From positions 113,420,566-113,484,565 of the forward strand of contig CM076846.1 in the NCBI GenBank assembly GCA_039519185.1: a stretch of 64,000 nt of DNA, in the 5' to 3' direction. Under the pieces are notes generated by a model, which saw nothing but the letters and a program-made list of their open reading frames with translations, was not told the DNA's origin and made no database searches. The position numbers and the translations under genes are program-made. The stretch is from Astragalus membranaceus. Its lineage: Eukaryota; Streptophyta; Magnoliopsida; Fabales; Fabaceae. Below are positions 31,821 to 43,178 of this stretch, in pieces. Each line of letters starts with the position of its first letter. The stretch's first letter is position 1.

Positions 31821-33593
31821 TGCCGGTCTGATGCCCAACTCGAAATTTTCTCACTTTCGTTCTCCGTTCGCTCTCGATTCGATTCCTAATTTCCGTTCCA
31901 CCTGAAACCCAGAAAATTGGCAATATTCCAGAGTACATTTCAAATGCAAAATCGTTGTCAAAAATCATTTCAATTCGCTTATGATTCTCAAAACCGTAAA
32001 ATGTCAATTTTTCCAAAACTCAGAATTTGTTTCAAACACCTTAAAGACTCGGTTTCCAGTAAAATTTCAGAATATACCAAGGTTCAAAACATTCAATTTA
32101 TTCCCGTGAGTAGAACTCACCCGGTTGACGATCTCGCGAGAAATCACGCCGGAACACGGACGGCCGGATTGTAACCACTCGAACAATCCCCGTAGTCACG
32201 TACACGCTCCTAGTGCCTCCGCATCTGAACTCGATGGGTCCCACATGCACCACCAGTAACTCGATCAAATTCTTGCTACTGAACCCCACTTCAGTATATC
32301 GAACTGATGGCGTTTGAGACTTCGGCGAACCAACTCAAATTCGACGAACCACATTTCCAGCATTCTTCTTTCTGTTTCCCAGCAACATGACTCAGTTTTG
32401 CAACAGGCATAATTTGGTCAATCCGTGACCAAATCTACTCAAATCAGTGCCCATTGTGAAGATAATTTCGTCTACTTTCAGATGGTCAATGATTCACACG
32501 CATGCATCCAGTGGTTTGGGAGATATCACCAAGACAAGGTGACTGGTCCAGGATAGTGTTTGATTCTGAAACCGTAACTTGTGAACAGGATATCTCTCTC
32601 ATTTCTCCATGAAATCATACGGTTCTTGTGCCCAAAATGAAGAGCTTTGTGTCTAGTTTCCAGAGAAACAAGAATCATGATCATCGGAGTTGTGTGAAGG
32701 GAGATACGATGAAATCACGGAAGGTGTGTAAAACGGGTTTTACCCAGAATTTCTGTTGGTCTTGAATCATCATCCTTAAACATTTGCAACTACGAATTTG
32801 AGCCTCCATCCTCTGTATCAGTAGCCACACAACCTTCAAAATACCTTTCAATTCACTAGGTAGGCTCAGAACTCTCCCCTATGTGTTCCTACTGAACATG
32901 CAAAGCTCCATAGAGTTCATAACTCCATTTCTTCACTTTGGAGCTTCAAGTGTTCTTCAATGGTGAATGGGGTTTGGAGAGGAATGAGATTCAGAATTTA
33001 GGGTCACTGGATAGAGCTCGAAATTTGGAAGGAAAAGGGACAAAGAGGAGTGACATGCATGGAGAATCCTAGGCTCTCTCTCTTCCCTTCCTTCTTGCTT
33101 CCTCATGCCCCACTCTCTCCCTTCTCTCTTATGCTTTCTTCTTTCATTTTCTGTTTTTCTCTCTATTTTTTTTTTGAGTTCTGAAAATGAGGTGGAGAGG
33201 GGAGTTCAGCTGGGGTAAGAATAAGGGCTGAGGGTTAAATGGTGAGGAAATGACCATTTTGCCCTTGGCCCATCTATCCAAGGTTTTTGGTACTAGAACC
33301 CCTAAAATCCTATGGTTTTCTACTCGGCAAAGGTTTCTCGACTACCTCTCTCTCGAGTTGCGATTAATCATTTCGTTCAATTAATAAATCTTCGATGTGA
33401 GGCAAAATGACGATTTTACCCTTCAGCTGAATTGTTCAATTAAATTATGACTAAGCCACAATTTAATGTAGAGTAGGATTTCTTTGGACTTTTCCTCGAC
33501 TATTAATCCTTGAGACACGACCAATTATTCCCACAAATAATTACTCGGTCTTAGGCATCATAGTACGAGTATTTAAAATTTAGGGATGTTACA

Positions 33594-33740
33594 ATCACCC
33601 CAACTTTTAAAATTTTTGTCCTCAAAATTGACAAGACGAACCTTAAGCAAAAGATATTGATATCGGGTCAACATGTCCTCTTCCAATTCCCGATTAGCTT
33701 CTTCGGCTGAGAAGCCTCCCCAGACTACCTTAACAATCGG
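33594..33740 (-). pseudogene. 3' end of gypsy polyprotein (chromodomain region) and purine tract
   Basis: Minus-strand reading gives IVKVVWGGFSAEEANRELEE and then LVNFEDKNF before a stop, comparable to the end of the Tekay-like polyprotein at 40380-40502 ([15 protein letters not shown]...TWELE). Viral leader sequence begins where this stops (33740/33741). Confidence 0.6.
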
Positions 33741-34078
33741 AAATCATTTTCGGGAAATCATCTTGTTCAAACGCGTTCTTCGGGAAATCATCTTGTTCAA
33801 ACGCCTCTTCTGGGCAAAAACGATGATGTTAAGAACACACACTAAAAACATTTTGTGTATCAATGTTTCATCTGAGTGAAACACCAAAAAATACACAAAT
33901 AAGATATTTCTAGCATAATCTCTTCATATGAATAATTACTTCACCCTGGGAATGGCTCTGATACCATTCACCTCGTCTACCACAACAATAATCTAGCTAC
34001 TCATTTGAGTAGTGGATGCAAAATAATTAATAAAAGAATAGTACCTTAGAAAACTTCAGAGTATTATTGCACGAAAGA
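33741..34078 (-). repeat. Viral leader copy B (minus)
   Basis: Direct repeat of leader copy A. The first 30 bp (CGGGAAATCATCTTGTTCAA) are tandemly doubled at 33748 and 33782. Ends at about 34078 next to the (TA)n run. Confidence 0.85.
33954..33966 (-). promoter_or_regulatory. Viral primer binding site, tRNA-Met, copy B
   Basis: Same TGGTATCAGAGCC as copy A. Confidence 0.85.
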
Positions 34079-34085
34079 CATTGAT

Positions 34086-34086
<1 letters not shown>

Positions 34087-34170
<84 letters not shown>

Positions 34171-35246
34171 AGATGAGAGAAGAGGAGAAAAGGGCTTAAA
34201 GCCCATGAAATAAGAAAAAGGCCACACGGCCTAGTATGAGAAAAAGGAGGAGAATCAGGAATTGAAGGAAACTAGAGAATTAACAATATAAAGGGGGAGA
34301 ACACAGTCGCACAATATAGAAAGTACAGAAAACAGTAGCCGCGTGGAAGGAGTGCCGCACACACAGATAGGAGGACGCAACAGTAGCGCCGGCTTGGAGA
34401 GAGGGAGTTTTGGGTACCCGTTCTTGACACCGTGAGAGAGCTCTGGAGCAGAAAAAGGAGACTAAAATTTCAGGATCAAAAATTTCTCTATTCCGGGTTA
34501 TTTTTATCTCTGTAATTTATGACTCCTAATTTTATGTTATTGTTCTCGAATACTATGGATAGCTAAATCCTCTTCTAGGGTCTAGGTGGATCTTGCATGA
34601 TTAGAGACCTTTTTATGTTCTAATTTCTGGTTTGAATTCCTGTTTTTATTTTAATTAATATTGTCCTATTGTTTTTATCACATGATTAGGATTAGCTACC
34701 ATTTGCATGTTTATAATCAATTAGTTGATCAGCGACCGTACTGCAATTAGTTGGTGGACCTATAGGATAATTGGGGCTATAATTAGGGCATGACCAAACC
34801 ATAATTTAGTCTTCCAATCATTCAACCTTTTTGCTCTTTATGCTTTTCCTGAATTTAAATTCTTGCATGACCAAACGAGGGTTAATTTAGGAAAAAGAAT
34901 ATTAATCGCGAATGACCAAACGGATTAATAGTTTTAGTAAAGGGATTGGTAATTAAGTAAAATAAGGGAATTCAGGTAGGATTAGACATAGGGGAATCGA
35001 AGCTTGCAAGTGAAACCGTGACCCTAGACCTCTCTCCATCGATTAAATCTAGTATTTTAATTCTTGTTATTTATTTCTTTTTATTTGTTTTCATTACAAC
35101 TAAATCATTGGTTCGTCTAAACAATATATAATCTTGACTAGTTTGGTACTTGTTAATTAATCCCTGTGGATACGATAATCTTTTATACTATTTCTGCGGT
35201 AGAGTACCCTTGCTCTAAGTGTGTTTTTAACGCAACAAGTTTTTGA
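34087..35246 (+). repeat. Non-autonomous element 3' LTR, part 2
   Basis: Resumes in the (TA)n run and continues GAGATGAGAGAAGAGGAG to AACGCAACAAGTTTTTGA, nearly identical to 21017-22090. Followed by target duplication GGTGCG. Confidence 0.88.
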
Positions 35247-35252
35247 GGTGCG

Positions 35253-37227
35253 CATCCAAGGAAGAAGAGGAGGAGGAGGATTTCGCGAATTCAAGGGAGC
35301 AGAGAGGAGCTGTGTTGCTGAGGTTTTGTTGGTGACTCGATCAAGAGAATTGGTGCTCTCCTACTATAAGGTAAGGGTGGGGTTCTTCCTTATAATGGGG
35401 TTTCATGATGGGGTTATGTGGGAATAGGCCCTATGATGCCTCTTGTTTGATTTTGATGTTTAGTTTGATGGTAGTTGAATCATAACTATGTTGATTGAAA
35501 ATATTTGCTTGTTGGTGATTATTGCAACTCTAAAGAATTGGTGTTCATTGTTGTTATCACGAACTGCATGCTAGGTGTTCGATTAAATTGTTGTTTGATG
35601 TTGTGATTGACAATTCATGATAATTGACATTGGTGGTTAAGAATTGATGAGCTAACTTGGTGATATGATTTGCATATGTGGTGTTTTGGTGAATTTGGTG
35701 TGATGCTGTTTTTGGGGCCCTGGTGCTGGGCGCCATTTCTGGGTGGGTGTGTTGCGCGCTGAGTCTTAGCGCAGGGGCGCCATGGGTGCCTGTGTCTGGG
35801 TGTGTTGCGCGTTGATTCATAGCGGAGGGGCGCCATGGGCGCCTGTGTCTGGGTGTGTTGCGCGTTGTGTCTAGGCGCAGGGGCGCCAAGGGCGCCATAT
35901 CCTGTGCCATGTTGCGTTTTTGTGCTGCCTGGGCGCCAAGGGCGCCACCTTTCTGTTGTTGGCCAGTTTCTGCGTGTTGCCCCTAGGCGCCCTGCTCCTG
36001 GGCGCCGAATCCTGCTGTGTTGCCTAGGTTGTTGCTGTTTTGTTTTTCAAGTATCTTTTGACTCGGGAGTCCGATTGAGACGTTTCAAAATGTTTTGGAA
36101 AGCTTATTCAGAGGCCTAGCTGAATATTCTAATTTAAGGCAAAGTGATCTATTTTTCTGGAAATTGTTAGCCGTTGGCTTAACCGTTAAATATTGCCGTT
36201 TTTGGAAAAAGAAAATTTGTCGCATTTCAAATATTTTGGAAAATTGTCGTCGTCCCAATACTTTGGAAAATTGTTGTCATCTTGGTGTCTTGGTGTTGTT
36301 TGAGCTAGGTGTGAAGGCTCAAACCTTGGTGTTGTTGGAGTTAGGTGTGAAGGCTCCAAATCTTAGAGTTCCGTTGTTTCGGGTAGTTTTGGTGTTTTGG
36401 TGTCGTTGGGCTAGGTGTGAAAGCTCAATTTTGGTGATATTCGGTGATTGATTTTTGGTGTGTCACATGGTGACTAATTTTGATGATTGGCTGTGTGCAT
36501 TCATGGTGTCGCATACAGCATACGCATTTATTTTGTTGAAGGCCTTTGGTCTTGGAGCTGGGTGTGAAAGCTCAATTTTTTCTAAAATTAGTGAGCCGGG
36601 TGTGAAAGCTCAATTTTTTCTAAATTGGTGAGCCGGGTGTGAAAGCTCTCAATCTTGGTGACGCCCCTATTTACGGGCAAAACTTTTGGTGATTCGGTAC
36701 CACATGCATATGCCCGTTGGTGTGGGTTGCATTCATGCATTATCATGACATTCGGTGACTGCTTGTGGTGTTTAAAATTCGATGTGTGTAGTAGAGTGGT
36801 AGATATAGTTGTCATATTCTAGCATATTTTCTATCATTTACGCTATTATATTGAAGATATTTCACCCATTCTGTTTGAATGTTACCCCTATGCGGTAACG
36901 TGCAGGTGATTGCGAGTGAAGGCTTAGCTACCTTCGCTAGTCTGAGTCGGTGTCCTTTGCTTTGATATGTAACACTCAGGGGGGAAATGAACCTAGACTT
37001 TGGCTGTTGCATTTTTATTTATTTGGAGTCCATTCAGGACGTTATGATTTTATGTTTTGGAAACTTATTTCTATTCCGCTTCGTGATGATGAATTTTGAT
37101 TAAAGTGTTATATACCGTATGTGACGTTTTGAACTATCGTTGAATGTGTGACATCTCTTTTCGAAGTATGAACTTTTTTGTAACTCTGATTTATTAAATA
37201 ATTACCGGGTAGAAAATGGGTGTTACA
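35253..37227 (+). repeat. Tekay-like 5' LTR, part 2
   Basis: Collinear with 40813-42788. Includes a GC-rich zone of repeated GGGCGCCATGGGCGCC (35725-36010) and repeated GAGCCGGGTGTGAAAGCTC (36300-36650). Ends GGGTGTTACA. Confidence 0.92.
35725..35950 (+). repeat. GC-rich minisatellite in LTR
   Basis: Three to four units of GGGGCGCCATGGGCGCCTGT plus GTCTGGGTGTGTTGCGCG. NotI-poor, NarI-like GGCGCC palindromes. Same array at 41285-41520 in the 3' LTR. On the minus strand it produces spurious Pro/Thr/Arg frames. Confidence 0.8.
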
Positions 37228-37231
37228 TTAG

Positions 37232-37243
37232 TGGTATCAAAGC
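37232..37243 (+). promoter_or_regulatory. Primer binding site, tRNA-Met type
   Basis: TGGTATCAAAGC, 4 nt after the 5' LTR end; one mismatch to the initiator-tRNA-Met PBS. Its preservation means the element could be copied in trans. Confidence 0.85.
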
Positions 37244-37280
37244 AAAAGTTCGGTCTGTCCGGCCAAGTTGTCCAGTCGTA

Positions 37281-40200
37281 GTGTCAATTGACAATAGTGT
37301 GTTGTCAATTATGTTCTCAGTGTCCCGTGTCGATCTTCGACCGAGACGTTGTTGTGGATTTTGTTTGCCGCTGAATGGATTAGAGGTAATTTTGGGCATG
37401 AACTGGTTGGAGCATAACCATGTTCGCATTGATTGTCGTCGCAAGTCTGTGAGCTTTGGAGAGGAAGAGTCTGGTTTGTTATCTGCTAGTCAGTTGCGGA
37501 AGTTAGCAAAGGAGGGAGTTCAGTTATTCTCGCTGATGGCATCGCTGTCTGCTGAGAATCAAGCTATCATTGAAGAGTTGCAAGTGGTGCGCGAATTTCC
37601 TGAAGTCTTTCCTGATGAGATTCCAAGTGTGCTGCCCGAGAGGGAAGTGGAGTTTTCTATTGACCTTATACCCGGTACGAGGCCTGTGTCTATGGCACCG
37701 TACAGGATGTCTGCGTCAGAATTGTCTGAATTGAAGAAGCAACTTGAAGATCTGCTTGAGAAGAAGTTTATTAGGCCGAGTGTATCGCCATGGGGAGCTC
37801 CCGTGTTGCTGGTGAAGAAGAAGGATGGAAGCATGAGGTTGTGTGTTGATTATAGGCAGCTGAATAAGGTGACCATTAAGAACAAGTATCCACTGCCGAG
37901 GATAGACGATTTGATGGATCAGTTAGTGGGTGCTCGAGTGTTCATCAAGATTGATTTGAGATCAGGTTATCATCAGATCAAGGTGAAGGATGGAGATGTG
38001 CAGAAGACTGCTTTCAAGACGCGGTATGGGCATTATGAGTATTCGGTGATGCCGTTCGGTGTCACTAACGCGCCGGGTGTATTTATGGAATACATGAATC
38101 GTATATTCCATACTTACTTGGATCGGTTCGTTGTTGTGTTCATTGACGACATCCTGATTTATTCGAAATCGGAGGAAGAGCATGCGAAGCATTTGAGATT
38201 AGTATTGGAGGTCCTGAGAGAGAAGAGGTTGTATGCCAAATTGTCTAAGTGTGAATTCTGGTTGTCAGAAGTAAGTTTTCTGGGTCATATCATTTCTGGT
38301 AGTGGTATTGCTGTAGATCCGTCTAAGGTTGATGCCGTGATGCAGTGGGAGAGTCCGAAGTCGGCTACGGAGATTAGAAGCTTCTTAGGGTTGGCTGGTT
38401 ACTACAGAAGGTTCATTGAAGGTTTTTCTAAGTTGGCCCTTCCGTTGACGCAGTTGACTTGTAAGGGTAAGGCTTTTGTGTGGGATGCTCGTTGTGAGGA
38501 AAGTTTCCTTGAGTTGAAGAAGAGATTGACGACGTCTCCTGTTTTGACGTTGCCAAATCCGGGGGAGCCGTTCGTGGTGTATTGTGATGCTTCGAAGATG
38601 GGTCTAGGTGGCGTGCTTATGCAAGATGGGAAGGTGATTGCTTATGCGTCGAGGTAGTTAAGGGTTCATGAGAAGAATTATCCAACGCATGATTTGGAGT
38701 TGGCTGCAGTAGTCTTCGTGCTGAGGATTTGGAGGCACTATTTGTATGGTTCCAGATTTGAGGTGTTCAGTGATCATAAGAGTTTGAAATATTTTTTTGA
38801 CCAGAAGGAGCTGAATATGAGGCAGCGAAGGTGGTTGGAATTGTTGAAAGACTATGATTTCGGTTTGAACTATCATCCGGGCAAAGCTAATGTCGTGGCT
38901 GATGCCTTAAGTCGAAAGTCTTTGCATATGTCGGCAATGATGGCTAAGGAGTTAGACTTGATTGAGGAATTCAGGGATTTGAGTTTGGTTTGTGAAGTGT
39001 CGCTTCAGAGTGTTAAGTTGGGTATGTTGAAGATTAATAATGAGTTCCTTGATAGTATCAGAGAAGCCCAGAAGTTGGATATCAAGTTGGTGGATTTGAT
39101 GGTCGGGGATGATCAGCCTGAGGGTAGTGACTTTAAGTTGGATGCGCATGGTGTTTTGAGATTCCGTGATAGGATTTGTATTCCTGTAGGCGCAGAGCTG
39201 AAGAGAGCAATTTTAGAAGAGGGTCATCGAAGTAAGTTAAGTATTCATCCGCGAGCTACAAAGATGTATCAAGATCTGAAGAAGTTGTTTTGGTGGCCTG
39301 GTATGAAGCGAGACGTGGCACAATTTGTGTATGCCTGTTTGACTTGCCAGAAGTCAAAGGTTGAGCATCAGAAGCCTGCTGGACTGATGCAACCGTTAGA
39401 AATTCCGGAGTGGAAATGGGATAGCATTTCGATGGATTTTGTAACGGGATTGCCTAATACTGCGAAAGGGTATGATGCAATTTGGGTGATTGTTGACAGG
39501 TTAACAAAATCGTCTCATTTTGTTCCTATCAGCATCACGTATCCGGTGTCGAAGTTGGCAGAGATTTATATCCGGGAGATTGTGAAGCTTCATGGAGTTC
39601 CTAAGAGTATTGTTTCGGATAGAGATCCGAGGTTTACTTCAGATTTCTGGAAGAGTTTGCAAGAAAAGTTGGGGTCTAAGCTGAGGTTGAGTTCGGCATA
39701 TCATCCTCAAACAGATGGTCAGTCAGAGAGGACAATTCAGTCATTAGAAGATTTGTTGAGGGCTTGTGTTTTGGAACAAGGAGGTTCGTGGGATTCCTAC
39801 CTTTCGTTGATTGAGTTCACGTATAACAATAGTTACCATTCTAGTACTGGGATGGCACCTTTTGAAGCATTGTATGGTCGGAAGTGTAGAACCCCGTTGT
39901 GTTGGTATGAGTCTGGAGAGAGTGTGGTGCTTGGACCAGAAATTGTTCGGGAGACAACCGAGAAGATAAAGTTGATCCGTGAGAAGATGAAGGCTTTGCA
40001 GAGTCATCAGAAGAGTTATCACGACAAGAGGAGAAAAGATTTAGAGTTCCAGGAAGGTGAGCATGTATTTTTGAGAGTCACTCCAGTGACCGGTGTTGGC
40101 CGTGCTTTGAAGTCGAAGAAGCTCACTCCTCGATTCATTGGTCCTTATCAGATTTCTGGAAGAGTTGGGAATGTGGCGTATAGAGTGGCTTTACCGTCAA

Positions 40201-40502
40201 ATCTTTCGAATTTGCACGACGTGTTTCATGTGTCGCAACTTCGGAAGTATGTTTCAGATCCATCTCATGTGATCCACATGGATGATGTGGAGGTGCGGGA
40301 TAATCTCACGGTGGAGACGATGCCTGTGCAGATTGAAGACCATGAGGTGAAGGTGTTAAGAGGAAAGGAAATTGCATTGGTGAAGGTGGTCTGGCTAGGA
40401 GCTGCCGGTGAGAGCATGACTTGGGAGTTGGAGAGCAAGATGCGGGAGTCCTATCCCGAGCTGTTTGATTCAGGTGAGTTTTCGAGGACGAAAACATTCT
40501 AA
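37281..40502 (+). pseudogene. Chromovirus pol (protease end, RT, RNase H, integrase, chromodomain) with one TAG
   Basis: One phase runs 37281-40502, broken only by TAG at 38655-38657. Order: end of protease ([20 protein letters not shown], about residues 30-50); RT with [21 protein letters not shown] and [11 protein letters not shown]; RNase H ([12 protein letters not shown], then after the stop [11 protein letters not shown] and [10 protein letters not shown]); integrase HHCC ([11 protein letters not shown] to CLTCQKSK), DDE residues in [18 protein letters not shown] and [10 protein letters not shown]; chromodomain-like end ([24 protein letters not shown]). The stop replaces the Gln usual after YASR, a single C-to-T change. 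Gag and the protease active site are absent: the frame starts only about 50 nt after the PBS, so about 2 kb was deleted. Not autonomous. Confidence 0.92.
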
Positions 40503-40514
40503 GTGGGGGAGAGT
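40503..40514 (+). promoter_or_regulatory. Polypurine tract of Tekay-like element
   Basis: GTGGGGGAGAGT between the pol stop and the 3' LTR. Confidence 0.8.
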
Positions 40515-42788
40515 TGTAACGCCCAAATATTTAATTAAATTATTTAATTAAATATTTAGGTATTCGTTTATTTATTTATTTATTTCAGTTGGTGTAATTA
40601 TATTAGAGTTTGATTAAGAGGTGTAGAATTGAATATTAGGGGATGGTGTTAGTGATCGGGCTTAAGCTGGAGGAAAGCCCGTGATCCAAAGCCCACTAGC
40701 TAGGCGCATAGGTGAAGCGCCTAGGCTAGGGTTTGGTCTCATTATGCGATTTGTTTGAGAAAAAGAAAGAAAAGTTGCGAATAGAAGAGAGGAAGAGAGA
40801 AGAGGGACGGCGCACATCCAAGGGAGAAGAGGAGGAGGAGGATTTCGCGAATTCAAGGGAGCAGAGAGGAGCTGTGTTGCTGAGGTTTTGTTGGTGACTC
40901 GATCAAGAGAATTGGTGCTCTCCTACTATAAGGTAAGGGTGGGGTTCTTCCTTATAATGGGGTTTCATGATGGGGTTATGTGGGAATAGGCCCTATGATG
41001 CCTCTTGTTTGATTTTGATGTATAGTTTGATGGTAGTTGAATCATAACTATGTTGATTGAAAATATTTGCTTGTTGGTGATTATTGCAACTCTAAAGAAT
41101 TGGTGTTCATTGTTGTTATCACGAACTGCATGCTAGGTGTTCGATTAAATTGTTGTTTGATGTTGTGATTGACAATTCATGATAATTGACATTGGTGGTT
41201 AAGAATTGATGAGCTAAATTGGTGATATGATTTGCATATGTGGTGTTTTGGTGAATTTGGTGTGATGCTGTTTTTGGGGCCCTGGTGCTGGGCGCCATTT
41301 CTGGGTGGGTGTGTTGCGCGCTGAGTCTTAGCGCAGGGGCGCCATGGGCGCCTGTGTCTGGGTGTGTTGCGCGCTGAGTCATAGCGCATGGGCGCCATGG
41401 GCGCCTGTGTCTGGGTGTGTTGCGCGTTGTGTCTTGGCACAGGGGCGCCAAGGGCGCCATATCCTGTGCCATGTTGCGTTTTTGTGCTGCCTGGGCGCCA
41501 AGGGCGCCAGCTTTCTGTTGTTGGCCAGTTTCTGCGTGTTGCCCCTAGGCGCCCTGCTCCTAGGCGCCGAATCCTGCTGTGTTGCCTAGGTTGTTGCTGT
41601 TTTGTTTTTCAAATATCTTTTGACTCGGGAGTCCGATTGAGACGTTTCAAAATGGTTTGGAAAGCTTATTCAGAGGCCTAGCTGAATATTCTAATTTAAG
41701 GCAAAGTGATCTATTTTTCTGGAAATTGTTAGCCGTTGGCTTAACTGTTAAATGTTGCCATTTTTGGAAAAAGAAAATTTGTCGCATTTCAAATATTTTG
41801 GAAAATTGTCGTCGTCCCAATACTTTGGAAAATTGTTGTCATCTTGGTGTCTTGGTGCTGTTTGAGCTAGGTGTGAAGGCTCAAACCTTGGTGTTGTTGG
41901 AGTTAGGTGTGAAGGCTCCAAATCTTAGAGTTCCGTTGTTTCAGGTAGTTTTGGTGTTTTGGTGTCGTTGGGCTAGGTGTGAAAGCTCAATTTTGGTGAT
42001 ATTCGGTGATTGATTTTTGGTGTGTCACATGGTGACTAGTTTTGATGATTGGCTGTGTGCATTCATGGTGTCGCATACAGCATACGCATTTATTTTGGTG
42101 AAGGCCTTTGGTCTTGGAGCTGGGTGTGAAAGCTCAATTTTTTCTAAAATTAGTGAGCCGGGTGTGAAAGCTCAATTTTTTCTAAATTGGTGAGCCGGGT
42201 GTGAAAGCTCTCAATCTTGGTGACGCCCCTATTTACGGGCAAAACTTTTGGTGATTCGGTACCACATGCATATGCCCGTTGGTGTGGGTTGCATTCATGC
42301 ATTATCATGACATTCGGTGACTGATTGTGGTGTTTACAATTCGATGTGTGTAGTAGAGTGGTAGATATAGTTGTCATATTCTAGCATATTTCCTATCATT
42401 TACGCTATTATATTGAAGATATCTCACCCCTTCTGTTTGAATGTTACCCCTATGCGGTAACGTGCAGGTGATTGCGAGTGAAGGCTTAGCTACCTTCGCT
42501 AGTCTGAGTCGGTGTCCTTTGCTTTGATATGTAACACTCAGGGGGAAACGAACCTAGACTTTGGCTGTTGCATTTTTATTTATTTGGAGTCGATTCAGAA
42601 CGTTATGATTTTATGTTTTGGAAACTTATTTCTATTCCGCTGCGTGATGATGAATTTTGATTAAAGTGTTATATACCGTATGTGACGTTTTGAACTATCG
42701 TTGAATGTGTGACATCTCTTTTCGAAGTAAGAAATTTTTTGTAACTCTGATTTATTAAATAATTACCGGGTAGAAAATGGGTGTTACA
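40515..42788 (+). repeat. Tekay-like 3' LTR (intact)
   Basis: 2274 bp, TGTAACGCCC to GTGTTACA. Shows the pre-insertion state (GGCGCACATCC at 40809) of the site where the 5' LTR was hit. A near-perfect AT palindrome lies at 40524-40556. Differs from the 5' LTR by scattered single bases only. Confidence 0.93.
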
Positions 42789-42793
42789 CTCTC

Positions 42794-43117
42794 CGTCGCT
42801 CTCTCCTCCCTGCCGCGCCGTCTATTTCGTTGTCGCCGTCTCTCTCCCTGTCACCGTCGCTTCTGGTTTTTCTTCCTCCGCCAAAGCTCCGCGCTGTCTT
42901 CCTCCGTCGCTACTGTTAAAGGTAATCCCTTTATTTGTGTACCTATTCAAATAGATAAGGGTTCGTTACCTATTTGTTGGTTCTTTTCGGAAATCTTTGT
43001 TTTGTGAAATTTGTTAGGGTTTGTTGTTTTTTGATTGAGTTTTTAGAATTGATAGTTTTCCCATTCTGATTTTGCAAGATTCACGGTCTCTCTCCCTGTC
43101 ACCGTCGCTGGTAGGTC

Positions 43118-43178
<61 letters not shown>

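Larger units (their letters stand above)
30364..33593 (-). repeat. Gypsy LTR (3.2 kb), minus orientation
   Basis: On minus it starts TGTAACATCCCTAAATTTT (33593) and ends CCGGGGTGTTACA (30364). Immediately upstream on minus is a purine-rich AAAAGTTGGGGTGAT and the end of a coding region, so this is a 3' LTR. TG/CA ends and the TGTAACATCCC start relate it to the Tekay-like element at 20479-42788, but the sequence is different. No 5' LTR or target duplication is present; the element is truncated. Confidence 0.75.
25191..34086 (-). mobile_element. Endogenous pararetrovirus cluster (Caulimoviridae-like), rearranged
   Basis: Viral DNA sits exactly between two (TA)n runs of the interrupted LTR. Minus-strand order from the right: leader with tRNA-Met PBS (33741-34078), a fragment of another gypsy element (30364-33740), movement-protein, capsid and protease frames (30364 down to 26794), leader with PBS again (26793-26377). 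On the plus strand at the left end: last codons of a polyprotein, a promoter region and an inverted leader copy. RT and RNase H are absent. Episomal caulimovirids do not need integration; endogenous copies are known to sit in TA-rich repeats. The genus is not assigned (florendovirus or petuvirus-like are possibilities). Broken and incomplete. Confidence 0.7.
20779..35246 (+). mobile_element. Large non-autonomous LTR retrotransposon, copy 1
   Basis: Two direct repeats beginning TGATAAACTCCAATTTAG (20779 and 24963) are LTRs of about 1.3 kb. A PBS TGGCGCCGTTGCCGGGGA follows the first and a purine tract GTGTGGGGGAG precedes the second. The internal 2.85 kb holds one gag-like frame and no pol, so it needs enzymes from a related element; the PBS is the type used by Athila/Tat gypsy elements. 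The 3' LTR is split by viral DNA (25191-34086). Target duplication GGTGCG (20773-20778; 35247-35252); a 5-bp GTGCG reading is equally possible. Confidence 0.85.
20479..42788 (+). mobile_element. Ty3-gypsy chromovirus (Tekay-like), gag-deleted, with nested insertion
   Basis: LTRs begin TGTAACGCCCAAA and end GGGTGTTACA; target duplication CTCTC at 20474-20478 and 42789-42793. The 5' LTR is split by a 14.5-kb insertion; its parts (300 + 1975 bp) sum to 2275, against 2274 bp for the intact 3' LTR. The internal region (37228-40514) has a PBS, the tail of protease, RT, RNase H, integrase and a chromodomain, then a polypurine tract. Gag and the protease active site are missing. RT before INT plus a C-terminal chromodomain places it among chromoviruses. 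Confidence 0.92.

Noticed and set aside
35557..35910. Minus-strand Pro/Thr/Arg frames and plus-strand Cys-rich frames in the LTR (also 41119-41681)
   Set aside because: Products of the GGGCGCC minisatellite, duplicated because both LTRs carry it.
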